Positions 37,460 through 49,899 of a stretch of DNA of 64,000 nt are shown here, in pieces (the first letter of the stretch is position 1; each line of letters starts with the position of its first letter). The DNA lies in the NCBI GenBank assembly GCA_964304625.1, contig OZ199839.1, positions 2,666,001-2,730,000 of the forward strand, given 5' to 3'. Below the pieces are notes generated by a model. The model was not told where the DNA came from. It saw nothing but the letters and a program-made list of their open reading frames with translations, and ran no database searches. Source of the DNA: Kudoa neothunni (lineage: Eukaryota > Cnidaria). A program made the translations under genes and the position numbers.

Positions 37460-38691
37460 CGAATGAGTCGTCAAAAGCGTGTGTCGCCCGAATTCGCACG
37501 ACATCTAACCGAGAATATGAATTGATGTTGTCTACCTAATTCTTAATTTTCTGATTTATATTTTGAATTTTTCTAATTATTATGTAATAGAAATATAAAA
37601 TTATATATCTTGATTATTTTTGAGAGAATTAATTCGTTTACGTCGTCTAAAACGTATTTACTTAATTATAGAATTGAATAAATAACGTCATTCCTCGAAA
37701 TTATTAAAAATATTAAATTTCATTAATTTATAATTGTGAGAAACAAATTCCAATCCCAGGCACTTCCAGGTTTTTCAGTAATGCGTGCGCTATTTATTGC
37801 AAACATTAAAACTAGTACTGCCTAACTAAATGAAACCTCTAGCCATTTTTTTCGGGAAGAATCATAATTGTTTGTTAATGGCATAGTGATATTTACTTAT
37901 ACAGAAAAATTTATAAGTGGCTCAGAAAATTCAATGTTATGACTTTATTTGGTTTGTGTTGACAACTTCCCGCATTTGAGTAACAACATCCAGTAAAGAG
38001 CACATTCTGTTGCTTATGAACGTTTTGATAGTTCAAGCGGAAGAAAATATTCTTTCAGGAATAGCGTAACAAAAAAATAGTTAAAATAGAGATGTGCAAT
38101 ATTTTCCGATGGAATCAAAACTATGTTTCTGGTAAACAACGCTCCAAATGCGGTCGAATCAAATCTAATCTTGTGACATCATCACTTCATGGATATTTAT
38201 TGTATTCAACTTCAATAAATAAGATTTATTTTTGATCAACATTTTCAGTTTCAATGAGTTTCTTGACAACGCATAGAGTATGGAATTGTGGTTTCATATT
38301 AGAATTAAATATACAACTCAGTTTTTGAAAAATAGGTGTTTTGATTAATTCAACAATTTTTCTAGATACCGCCTAGCCATAATATTGCTTGCTAGTTCAG
38401 GAATTAATTGAATAAATATTTAACAGTAATCAATTTCATTAACATGCATAGGTAAGTTTAAATATAATATATTAAATCATCTATTATTTTATTAACAGAT
38501 TTACCTCCTCTATTGCAATCATTAGGTAAATAAACTTTATTTGAACAAGAATGCTTTCGCTCGACGAGCTTTACAATAGGAGATATGAACCAAATAAAAA
38601 AGTAACATTACAGTTTATGTTCACGATGATTTTTATGTTATTGAAAAATAATTGTAAGACATTGAATAAGATCCCAATTACCAAAGAACCG
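37460..38691. other. spacer upstream of RPL14 and left of the MULE
   Basis: The RPL14 promoter should lie at the left edge. Elsewhere the DNA is AT-rich. A 70-residue plus-strand frame at 38551-38760 runs into the MULE terminal repeat and is probably not a gene. Confidence 0.4.
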
Positions 38692-38701
38692 CTTAATTAT
38701 A

Positions 38702-41700
38702 GACAGTGGCTATTGACACGACAATTAATTTCTCCAAAATTACTATTAATTCAAGTCTGAAATTTTAAATATTGTTTTAACATACTGTTTTATATTAAAT
38801 AATGGAATTTGATCAAAAAAGTTGTTCATCTAATTTTGGGTTTTTATGACAACATTTTCACTTAATTCAACTAATAAATAATATATAAATTATTTATTTT
38901 TACATATTTTATTACATAGAGCTATAATGTATGTTTTGAAGTAAAATTTGAAAGAATATCTTCTTTGTAACATTAGAAATGAACGGATTACATTTAAGTC
39001 GTGATATCGACAAAGTTGAATTCTAGCGTTGCAAAGTTAACAATAAATATAGCAAAACATTCGTAATCAATATGAAAGTTAACAATCTACTTTAATATAA
39101 TTAAATTAATTAGAATTTTTATTTAATTTGGCGGAGACTTTTCCTTTTTCGTTGCTCTTAATTGCTGTCAAGCCGTAACCTTTAGGCTTCCCAACTACCT
39201 TAACTTTCCTAGGAAGTGTAAGATCTAAACGTAATAATATTTTCTACATTAAGTTATACATCTTTTAATTCTGGAGGGTTTATTGATTCTCTGTTTTCGA
39301 CATCAGTTATGTCCGGATTAGGGGCGGTTCCAATTACATCCTTTTCAAGCGGCTCAGGTGGAGGTGTATCCTTTATTTGCGGAATTTCAACAAGACTACT
39401 TTCTAATTAAACAAATTTGCCATGTTTTCATAACTTAAACCTATGCTATACCTGAGGAAATTGGTGCAATGAAGTCAACGTCACTATCATACCCATCAAT
39501 ACCTGCCTCTAAGAGTGTGCCAAACTCTAAATTAAATCATAGTTTTCAAACATAGAAACGTTTTACCTATCAATTTCTTCAAACCCGCCAGATTATGATT
39601 TTTAATAATGTTTTCACCCACTTTGAATAATTTGATGCAGTGATCGAATATATTCCCCGCGATACTCAGCAGAAGACGAGGATAATTTATTGGTATATAC
39701 ATTAGCCAACTTCATGCGTTTGGAAAAAGTGGTTATAATATCATGTTGCTTTTTTTATAACAATACCATTTGGGATGATGTTTTGAGTTGAGTCATTTTT
39801 AGTTTTGACAAAATTTGATATATGTTCTTTGTTCCATCTGGGATGATATATATGTGGGTCAAACAATGGTAATAATAATTTTGATCTTTGTGTCAGAATG
39901 TGTTGGCAAGGTAGCTCATAAGATCGATAAAACTTACATGTACAAAAATTGATAGTAGAATTATAATTTAATCCACAATCAAATTTTGTTTCCATCTTTC
40001 TCAATTCTATAATTACAAGTTTACAGGAGAAGGAAGTTAAGTGATCCCAATACTTTTTTTCAACCTCATTTTCAATATTCCTATAGGATGTCTTAGATAA
40101 TTCGGTCACTATACGGCAAATTTTTTCTGTTCTGAATGAATTCAAAAGAATAAAGAATTTTTTATCGCGCTCTTCACTTTTGAATTAAAAGCTTCTAGTC
40201 GATTATTTGTTAAATTATTGTAAGTGTCAAGCTTTACTGAATGATATGATCCATTGTAATTTATTGGATCCCAATTTTTCTTGAAATAGATATTGAAATC
40301 CAAAATATTATAACTATAGAGCTCATCACATAAGTTTTCATATTCCACTACATTTTTAGTATGCATCATTTTTTAAGGGTGAATAACATGGATTCTTTTG
40401 TTTCATTATTAATATTATAATTCGTAAATTTTAACTCTCGTTGAAAAATCTGTATAACGTGAAATTTACAAATAAACATTTCGGCATTGGAAAAATGATT
40501 CTTCATAAATTTTCGAAGCTTTAAATCCTTATCAGTAACAATCGAGAGGATTTTTTCCTTTATCCAAGGAACAATTGAAATCAGTTCATTAATGTACCAG
40601 TCAACTACTACTTTAGTCTCCTCAAATATTATACATGCACTATTTAGATGTGTCAAACCCATAGAGTCTTCAGAAACCGTCAGGTACAAGGGGGCCCTAA
40701 AGTTAGAATATATAGATAACTTTAATATCTTAAAATAATAAAAATAACCGCGAATCAAGTAATTTGTAGGTTGCGTCAATTGACAGATATTCGTGGATGA
40801 AAAAACATCCTTCATTTTTTCATCCACGAATAGAATTGCACTAACTTTGTTTGTTTCACCTGCTAGTATTCTAACATCACAATTATAATCTTCCTTTACT
40901 AATTTATAAACGAAGTTCATATCAATCTTCTGCGTGGATAGATTTTTTTTAATATTATATATAGACTTCAATGTTATCATTTTACCGGTTTCTTGTTGTA
41001 TTTTGGATTGAATCAATTTTTTGTTGGCGCACAAAGAAACTAGTTCCAATACCCTTTGATCATTACGATCCAATTTTCGTTGTGGAGGCAAAAATTTAAA
41101 AAAAGTTGGGTTGGTTTCATGATTGTGGCTTAAATTGAGTGATTTTACTTCGAGCATTTTTCCGTCTGAACTTACTCTTAGTGATACATGAACAGGACAG
41201 GTGCCTTTCATGGTTTATTTTTCTCGAATACCCTTTGATCTGTCTTCATATTGGTCACTAAAATAACAAACATATTTGATGGAGTAGTAATTTAAGTTTT
41301 CGTTGAATTTTTTGGTGAGGACTCGCTTTAGGTTTGATAGTTTTTTTGAGTCACGCTTAATCAAGACACAGCATGATTGCTGTTCAAAATTATGTGTAAA
41401 CTCTTCTAATTGCGTAAAAGAGTCAAATTTTTTACCTACTTCAAATAAATCAATATCGGTTCTATTTGCCATTTTCCATATATGCGCCGCAAATATTTTA
41501 CTTTAATTTTACAAATTTTCTAATTCAAATTATTATTAATCAATATTTACCTAATATATGTTTATATGAGACAAGTGTAACAATTTTGACTTTCTGCCTT
41601 TCTTGAAATTAAACTTAATTTTCCCAATATTATTAATGGAAAAGTCAATAAAAAAATTTTGTAACATAAATAGATGTTTTAGGAGATCAATATATTTTAA

Positions 41701-41813
41701 AACAATATATAAAATTTCAGACTTGAATTAATAGTAATTTTGGAGAAATTAATTGTCGTGTCAATGGACAGTCCCGGCAAGGGATTATACGCTAGCGTGT
41801 CAATAGCCACTGC
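38702..41813 (-). mobile_element. Mutator-like element (MULE) with TIRs and TSD
   Basis: The left end GACAGTGGCTATTGACACG (38702) is inverted at the right end (to 41813). Further in, a ~70-bp arm (38712-38780) matches the complement of about 41700-41765. The right arm carries an extra ~39-bp segment between two copies of the CGTGTCAAT end. The 10-bp direct repeat CTTAATTATA flanks the element (38692-38701 and 41814-41823), within the 8-11 bp usual for MULEs. The element carries one gene, the FAR1/MULE/SWIM transposase. It is about 3.1 kb overall. Confidence 0.85.
39106..41472 (-). pseudogene. MULE transposase, FAR1-MULE-SWIM (ZSWIM3-like), spliced
   Basis: The start reads MANRTDIDLFEVGKKFDSF, a FAR1-type WRKY-GCM1 zinc finger (VLIKRDSKK, YVCYFSDQ, TCPVHVSLRVS, LNLSHNHET). 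The MULE catalytic region follows (LFVDEKMKDVF, LYLTVSEDSMGLTH, VTDKDLKLRKFMKNHF, FICKFHVIQIFQRELKF). Then comes a SWIM finger, CTCKFYRSYELPCQHIL (CxC...CxH). The last part is spliced: introns 39527-39566 and 39403-39451 join ENIIKNHNLAGLKKLI, an acidic linker and LTLPRKVKVVGKPKGYG, which matches the LP..K..GRPKG tail of ZSWIM3-like proteins. A 16-nt GT...AG stretch (39244-39259) may be a third intron. The copy is dead: a TAA at about 41,215 and shifts in A6/A7 runs near 40,371, 40,163 and 39,750, plus one near 39,625. Confidence 0.85.
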
Positions 41814-41823
41814 CTTAATTATA

Positions 41824-43840
41824 TCATTTTTGGATTGTCATGTTGTTCTACTGTCTAACATGAAAATAAGATTTACACATTGTAACTCAATGATTGTTTG
41901 CTCTACAAAATTCCTAATAATTGATAATATAATTTTCTCTTTTTGTTTTTTATAGGCCATTTTAGATTTTTTCGTAATACAAATCATGTAATGAGAAAAT
42001 ACCAAGAATACTTCTTGGGCAACCTTCTCAAGCGAATATCAAATAAACGTAAACCGAATTACGTTAATACTCTTACAAAATATTCGAGTAAAAACACTGT
42101 CATGTTTTCTTGCAATAAATCACCTCCATAAGATCCATATTAAATTAAATTATTACAGTTAAACACAAAATACATAATTATTCATTCTTCAATTCGTTGA
42201 AAATTGTTTTTGTGTCATTTTTTATTTAAATAATTGTGTTACAGCCTTTTGTTTGACGTTCGTATAAAAAATTATACCTAAATGAGATTTCATCTCCATG
42301 TAGGACCATTTATCCATGAAAAATACAAATAATCAGTAAATTAGATAATTGTTATTTAATTTTATTTGTATATCAATAAATTTAAAACAAGCTTAACATT
42401 GGATACGACCAACATCGAATTATTTTCCAGAACTTAAGCATTGAGAATGTCAAAATGCATAACACGCTTCGACAAAATTTCAAAATAATTCGCAGTCATG
42501 ATGAGACTGTACATCATCATTTTTACTGATGAAAAAGTCAAAAATAATAATCTCAATTAAAACATAATATTCTAAAATGTATTAATTTTCATAAACTTTT
42601 GCCAAATTTTTTCGATCTGAATTTCTATATTATTTTGCTTTCAGGAATAAATTATTAAAAAGTATAATTTTACTTTAATTTACGTAAATTTATGCTGAAA
42701 GTATTTTAATTACAAATAAAACATCGCACAAATTATAAAAAAATTTTTTGAAGATTTCTCTTGAATACAAAAACACGTTTATGTTTCCATTTTTTAGAAT
42801 CTGCGATATTTTCATGTTTTGGGAACATTATTTTTCGATTATGCAATTTAAAAAAGACAAGAGTGCCAAAATCCGACCAAAAATGATATTCGTTGAAAAT
42901 CGGTAATAATCGTCATCTTGGGTTTATATCAATCATCACTATCTTATTCTTTTTAAAAACGCCATTTCTTAAATTCAAAAGATAGAACTAAAAATTTACT
43001 GACTTATCCACCCTAATATACCATAAAATAATATAAAAATATTATAAGCTACATGTCACGATTAAAAGAGCCCAAACATAGTCTGACGCTATTATCACTG
43101 AGATAAAGTGAGGATATGTTTAATAAGTGGGGATAAAGATCGGTTCGATGACTGAACTCTAGTATAGGCCCCCAATCTGACGCCACCATATTCAGAGAAA
43201 CGTATGCTTCTTCCGTTGAGAAAATTGTACACCATTTTCTAATTAAAAAGGACCATTTCTTAGTTATTTTAAATTAAGTTAAACAGAACGGCAATTCTGG
43301 GGCGTATTGTTCCCATTTTTAGCGCTTTTCATTGTTTTCGTCGAAAGTGGTCGCAAAAATCTTTTTTGCTCTTCTCACTTGAAGCGAATCAAAATTTGTC
43401 CCAAAATGTTAAAAATAAATTCTTCACATAATCTCATATACGATGGTGAATTCAACAATATGATCCTCATTGTGCATTGATGGAGTAGGGGACCTATTCT
43501 AACTGAGATCCTGGTCCGGTTTTTGGCAAAACTGAAACCGACTTTAAAAATCTATTTTTTAATTAATGCAAGTTTACTTCTATCATCAATTGATGTAGGA
43601 TTCTAAACAAGAAACGACTAAATAAAGTTTTCAATCCAGCACATTTTTATATATTTTTTGCGTGCAAAAGACTTAACATTGATAATTAAAAGAATTATTT
43701 ACAAAACCGAAAGCTGTTTTAGAAAGAAATAAGCCCTATCAATGAGTATTGTATGATAAAGAACTTAGTGAAAGTTCTAAATCAACAAATTCAATAAATT
43801 TTCGGATGTTGAAACTCTGCTGATGAAATAAATAATTATC
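41824..43840. other. AT-rich spacer, no gene seen
   Basis: No exon chain or transposon protein was found. Confidence 0.4.
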
Positions 43841-43874
43841 ATGAAAAATAGGCCAATAGAAGCCATAATATCAC

Positions 43875-44347
43875 ATCGAATTTTGGCAATCAATAAAAAC
43901 ACGCTTACCACAAGACCCACGTGAATATTGTATTTCGTAAATACACACCTTCTTCAATGCGCAGAATTACGAATACCACAAGATAAGAGTTGGATTCGAT
44001 CCGAATTATTAGAACTGTTAATTTGATGTAACGCCGTAAATCAATTCCAAGCTCATGTCTAATTCGGTTAAAGCACTGGCTATTGACACGGAAGTTTTTA
44101 ATCCATACTGACTACTCCGCTTGCGCAATGTCCATTATTAATCCCAGTTACTCCCACTTATAGTTGATTTATAAAATGTATTTTTTAAAATCTGCTGTAT
44201 CTAATTGTTTTTAGCTCATCGCTACCGCTCTAAGAGGCCAAAGATAATTAAATACACTCAAAACTATACCCACCTGGATGTTACGATCCGAGTCAATGAC
44301 CATTTCCTTCGGCGGGGAATTGCTTATGATGAACCTGTTGGATTATA
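43875..44347 (+). other. exon-like segments of an unrecognised gene
   Basis: Three segments look coding. The first ends at a GTGAAT donor near 43,921 (FWQSIKTRLPQDP). A second, after a CAG acceptor at about 43,963, reads LRIPQDKSWIRSELLELL in phase with it. The last, after TTTTTAG at about 44,217, reads HRYRSKRPKIIKYTQN and on to GIAYDEPVGL before a TAA at 44,345-44,347. I could not find a phase-consistent link from the second to the last, nor a start codon. I do not recognise the protein. It could equally be remnants. Confidence 0.3.
44080..44098 (+). repeat. solo copy of the MULE terminus
   Basis: GCACTGGCTATTGACACGG matches the MULE end (CAGTGGCTATTGACACG) at 16 of 17 positions. No partner end or target duplication was found nearby. 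Confidence 0.35.
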
Positions 44348-44933
44348 AAAGTATACAAGACTTGATTGTTTATATTCAAACTCATAAATTATTTCTAAAT
44401 AAAAATTTTTATTAACAATCCAAAAAAAGCAAATTTAATTCGAAAACTATTAGGTGATATTTCAGACAACGTAATTCCTTCTAAGATAATCATGGATTGT
44501 TAACAAATTATTTAAATATTAATAATCGATCGTTTTGACACAATTACCAACGAACAGAAATATTTTAATTAAACGCAACTTAATTTGTCGTAATCTTAAC
44601 TGAATCACAATACAGATAATTCACACTCACGTCATATTTTAATTACAGGTATTAAAATCAAGATTAAGGTTGACTATTTAATATTAACGATGGATCCGGA
44701 CTCATACGTGCTCATTTCTTCAACCTACTTAAAACAACACTAATAATTATTTGAAGCCTGAAAATATTTTTTTTAAAATAAATATCGAATAACTAAAAAT
44801 TAGTTATATCGCCTTAGGAAATAGTTTCAATATCGTGGTAATCAATTCAATGTGATTATAAATAAAAATGGGAATACTTTTACTCGGAAGAATTCGGCAA
44901 TTCTCATCAAAAGTCGCCCACATTTGAACGTAC
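44348..44933. promoter_or_regulatory. upstream region of the HSF gene
   Basis: AT-rich DNA presumably contains the HSF promoter. I did not find a convincing nGAAn heat-shock element array. Confidence 0.3.
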
Positions 44934-46841
44934 ATGAGTGGTGGAAAAATCAAAGTAAATACCTCAGTTCCAGTGTTTTTATGGAAACTTTGGGTGCTGC
45001 TGAGTGACAATCAAAACAATTCATATATTCGTTGGTCAGAAGTGTGTTTTAGTGTTGTGTTTGGAATCGGGATTGATTAATACATAAAAATATTTAGAAT
45101 GGTGACAGTTTTATTGTAATGGATGTTTTGAATTTTTCCAAGAAGATCCTACCCCAATACTTTAAACATAATAATTTTGCTAGTTTTGTACGACAATTAA
45201 ATCTATGTAAGTGATCTTTTATTTCAGCTGTTACTGCTTCTGTTTGTGTGCTTTCGGACACATGTATGTAATCGATTGAAATTAGATGGCTTTCGAAAAG
45301 TGATCGATGTCCAACAAGGAATATTGAGTAGTGCTGAACCGGAGCAATTTGAGTTTCAACATTCTCTGTTTAAACGAGGTAGACAGGATTTGATTGAACA
45401 AATCAAACGTCGGGTAATTTCAACTATATTTTTGTTGAGCCAACGTATGTACTCAAATTTTTCGATATAGCTCGGCGGAAATAATAAAAAAGCAAAAGTA
45501 GAAAATTTTGAGACCACATGCAGCCAAGTTCAAACTGTAGCTGAATCTCATCGCGAAATCTCCTCCCAATTGTCACTATTAAAAGAGTATCGCTGTTTTT
45601 GTTGGTCTCTTGTATTCTGAACAATTTTACATTTAGTCAGAACGAAAGAATATGGTCAGAATTGATTATGTTACGAGAACAACATGATCGACAGTCAAAA
45701 GTTTTAGATCGAGTATCCACGGCTATTTCCTATTCATATGTTTATTGTTTACGTTATGTCTAATCAGAATTTGTTTTAGTTGATCAATTTTTTCGCTTCT
45801 GTCTTCAGACCATACAATAGTGGACTTTCTCACACACTTGTTAATAACTTTATTCAAGATGGTGATAATTTGTCCAATTACAATAACTTTATATCAACTC
45901 TAACCAATGTCCCAACTACCGACGATATCATCAACAATACCAATAGTAGTAGTAGTAACAACAACAACAGTCACAATGGTCAAAACAATACAAATATTAA
46001 ACCATTCGAAAATCTATCCAATTTTAATTTTAACAATAATGCGTACTTAATATTTTACTTCAATTCCCATTGTGCAAATAATTAAATGTCTTTTAGATTG
46101 GCTGCTCTCACGTTCAATATGCCTTCTATCGAACAACAACAGCAACAACAACCTTTACAAACCCATCAATTACAACAGCATGATAATAGTGCACTTCTAG
46201 ATGATGTATTTTTATTTGGGTCTTTATAAGGATATATGTGGTGATATTTTTTCCAGCGATTTCAACCCCTTAGTAGTACTGAAAATAGTTTTCAAGAGTT
46301 GCCTCTTGCAATTCCACCTGGTCCCTTAGATTCCGATGTATTTGGGACTATTGAAAGTGGCAACAAAGAGTTGAGGACCCTTGACAAACTTGAGTAAATT
46401 AAAAATTTTTAATAATGTTATTAATTGACTTTTTCCCTCTAGAAATAATCCCAACTACATACCATCCCTGTCGCACAGCCTATCAGATAATTTTCTACTA
46501 CAACCAAATCTGGATAACGTAGCCATCACCTTCCCAAACTTTAATCCCCTGAGTGCTAATACCAATAAAAGTAATTTGTATGGGTTGGCAGCTGTACCAA
46601 CTGAATCCATTCAACGTCCATCCACATCAGCCGCATCCTCATCCAACAGTGGAATCGGTGTAAATGACAAATTGTATTTTTTTCATTCTCCAAACAAATT
46701 TTTTATCCGCTCTTTAGCCAAACATTAGTTGATAATTGTAGAGCTTTGGATCAAGAACTATCCACCATACAAGAATACCTTAAACTTCAAAATATTGAAG
46801 GATTTCAAATTGATGATAGTCATTTGGATGACAAATTATAA
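44934..46841 (+). CDS. HSF: heat shock transcription factor
   Basis: This nuclear transcription factor trimerises and binds heat-shock elements. Ten exons (44934-45041, 45098-45206, 45286-45413, 45471-45586, 45637-45712, 45780-46042, 46097-46205, 46257-46393, 46443-46673, 46718-46841) join in phase to 466 residues. The HSF DNA-binding domain covers about residues 10-112: [65 protein letters not shown] and [20 protein letters not shown]. Then comes an HR-A/B coiled coil ([41 protein letters not shown]). A low-complexity Ser/Asn stretch, a Gln-rich stretch and an acidic Pro/Ser-rich C-terminal region follow. The last exon ([16 protein letters not shown]) has heptad-spaced hydrophobics but is not a clear HR-C. 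No frame break is seen. Which paralogue it is cannot be told. Confidence 0.95.
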
Positions 46842-48633
46842 TATAATCGTCTATTAATATTTATTTTTATCTTAAACGTTGATTTCTGATCCAATATTGC
46901 AGTATAAAATGAATGTCACGACGTTCTACACCATTCAATGCTTGGGAGTTGGATCGCTCATTTGAAAATGTTTATGCTTGTTTTATAATAATTTTCACCT
47001 GTTAGGAAATATTTTTGTTTTATGTTTTCATTATAAATGATTTTGGGATTGTTTTTTCGTTACCTACCAATTTTTTACGTAGAAAGTTGGGATGCTTATT
47101 AAACATTCTTTCGGTTGTTAATTTTGAATGGTCGATGATGCTTGTTGCGCACTATCGTAGATGGAGTAAATTCTGAGTGTAAAATAGTAAGATTTTGTGA
47201 TAGTTTGAAATTATAAAACGTGTTAAGCTAGTCAGTATGGTTATAGACAGTCTAAAATGGAATAACTTAATTTTACATAATCATTTAACTCTCTATGAAT
47301 TTCTTGGGGTTGAAAATGTATAACACCGCTTCTATTTATTTGATTATTGTCATTGGCCAGGGGTTGGCGACCCGCTAAGATTGCTGGATCGGATAGTCAC
47401 GCTAAACTAGAAGGCAGGTTAATATATACATAAATGCTTTAGCTATAATGAGTTTTTCACTAAAATACTAATATATCTAGTTCATCCGCAAATGATAATT
47501 TATTTCCATCTTTAACTGATAAAGAGCCCCATTTAACTTAATTATTGTCCAAAAAAGACAAGAAAAATAGTTAAAACGTTCAATTAATTATTAAATCTCT
47601 TTTTTGTGAAGGGATGCCGAGTTGTCTTTATATGTGTTAGGGGGTGCGAGAACTAAAATGAATCGGGAAGCGCTGGAATAAAGGTGTTTTATTATTTTAG
47701 AAATGTAAGAGAACACGAATACACAATAAAAATATTTAACATTTGAAGAAATTGTTAATAAAAATTGATGATTTCAGATAACATAGCCTCTGTCTTCTTT
47801 AATTGACTTTGACTGCAAAATTTTCTTTAAACTTTAAAATTTTTTTCATGTTTAAGTAATAGATATTATGATTATAAAAAATAAACCAACAAATGATATG
47901 TGAAAGCAATAAGTCAATTTTTAGGAGTGCTTAACTTGTCCGCAAGAAGTGATAAAATTTATCTTTAGTGAATAGAAGGAATTTATTGTATAAACAATAA
48001 AATAAATACCAGTAGTTGATTATTAAGAGAGATTATGGTGTTATTTCTTATGTAAAATTATTATAAGATGGAGTCCTATTTTCGATGAAGCATCGTAATT
48101 TGATATTAGTAATACTAGCGTAGCAAATTGAGCCAATTAATGAGAAATTCAAAAAATGCACACACGAGCACATATTACTCTCTATGACTAAATAAAATCT
48201 CTCCATCCCACAGACAAATAGCTTGTCTCAATTCTAACAGATAATCATGATTTATTGTATATTATAAATGTAGAAAAGAGGGTATAATTTGGAACAGAGA
48301 ATAAATTTTTTAAAATATCCTTATTAAATAAAACATGAAAAATTCATTTTATTTCAAACAATTATTTTTCAGATGATGTTTTCACAACATAAAACTTTAA
48401 AATGTTATAAATAACCAAACGTGAGGAAGCCTGTGTGCCCAGATATTTCCTTATATGAGCAGGTCAGAATTTTTTCCGGTTGCTCCTGCATATCATCCTG
48501 CAAACATAATTATACAGAGCCATTAAAACACATAAAATACACTAAATTTCGTTCTTTTTTGAGGCATAGTTTCATTATCGTTGTCGTCATTGGTGGAGCT
48601 CGACTACAACATCAACCTATCAACAAATCACAT
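46842..48633. other. spacer between convergent HSF and TRMT61A
   Basis: CAGGGGTTGGCGACCCGC at 47358-47375 resembles a hAT terminus (CAGGGGT.GGC...). No partner end was identified. The rest is AT-rich and holds the 3' ends of both genes. Confidence 0.4.
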
Positions 48634-49899
48634 TCAAATGATAATTACGGTATTTTTGGATAAATGTCTCTCAAAAAAATATGGTTTTTCCAAACACTCA
48701 ATAGTCTTTATTTCTACCAAATAAAGTTTACCCAACATTTAAAAAGATGCGTTACTTTTGAATTTGAATAATTCCAGCTGTTCAACGGTTCTTTGAACCT
48801 GTTCAATGCACGGAGAAAACGAGCAAAAACTCCCACCCGATTTCTTTTTGTGAGTTAGCAAAAACAGCAAAAATATACACCAAACTCACTTTAAGAATAT
48901 TGAACGCGTGTTTAACAGCCAAAAAAGGTTTTGGTAGGTCGAAAATAACTAAAAATTCTTACACAACTTTTAGAATGTTCAAAATCATACCCGCATCGAC
49001 ACCATTTTCCAATGAGTTTTCTTCGTCAATTTTAAATCCATCATTACACACATCAACATGATAAACATTGACTATATCTTGGTAGCCATGATCGTTAAAT
49101 TCGCATCTAAAAATAGTTCAAACTCCTTATTTTCATGTCATTACATTAAATAAAAATTGCTTTCATTCCACCGTATAAACTATAAAAACTTAACTCGACC
49201 TTAAAAATTGTAAAAATAATGAACTATGATTACGCATTAAAACTGTTCATTTCCTCTCATAAAGAAAAAATTTAACATTGACTTAACAGTTGATTCTCAG
49301 TCTCAGTGCGTAAATTTACTTGGCTTGTTCATAACGCAGTTCATTAAATTCAAATGTATGCAATTTTCCAATTGGTGCAATTGCATTAGCTAAAGAATGC
49401 GACAACGAACCACTTCCAGTTCCTATAGAATTATTGTTATGAACTACACAATTCGTACACATTACCAGATTCCACTACAATTGAACCAGGCTTTAGATTT
49501 AAAAAGAAAACAATCTGGCTGATATTAGTAGAATAAATTATTTGAGTTCGATGAGAAAGAGATTTCATCCACAAATAGGGGCTTGGAAACAATGCATAAA
49601 CGTGACCTTTTCGCTTGCACGTAGAAAATATCTATGTAAACATGTTTTATTACATAATTACCAAATTAATCTAAACAAAACTTTTGAGCCATATTGTTTG
49701 CCAATAATGTCATTGTGACTAAATGAGCCGAATTTCATTGAAGTAACAGCATTTTTTGTGACTGTAATGGCCAAGTACTGGGGTTGCTATTGTTTTATTT
49801 AATTTATGGATAAGTTAAAATGGCGAAGGAAAAATTCACCGCAAGCAGCACAACGACGTTTCCCTCCTCAATAATTTCTGTTCTCTCTGAAAATTTCAT
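48634..49899 (-). CDS. TRMT61A: tRNA (adenine-58-N1)-methyltransferase catalytic subunit
   Basis: With TRMT6 this enzyme forms m1A58 in the T-loop of tRNAs, including initiator tRNA-Met, using S-adenosylmethionine. Exons on the minus strand are 49899-49840, 49786-49682, 49631-49466, 49422-49320, 49106-48991, 48948-48890, 48843-48756 and 48713-48634. All are in phase and give 258 residues. Visible blocks are [54 protein letters not shown], the SAM loop [13 protein letters not shown] (about residues 106-118), [23 protein letters not shown] with catalytic Asp187, and [17 protein letters not shown]. It ends with [12 protein letters not shown]. The C-terminus is shorter than in vertebrates. One intron (between 49320 and 49106) is 213 nt, the others 42-53 nt. 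Confidence 0.95.

Noticed and set aside
38551-38760. 70-residue plus-strand frame
   Set aside because: Its end lies inside the MULE terminal repeat and the reading is not kept in the other arm.
46658-46717. Apparent phase conflict at the last HSF intron
   Set aside because: Using the GTATTT donor at 46674 instead of the upstream GTGTAA joins the last two exons in phase, so no frame break is needed.
48421-48663. 80-residue plus-strand frame opposite TRMT61A
   Set aside because: It overlaps the last exon of TRMT61A on the other strand, and nothing supports it as coding.
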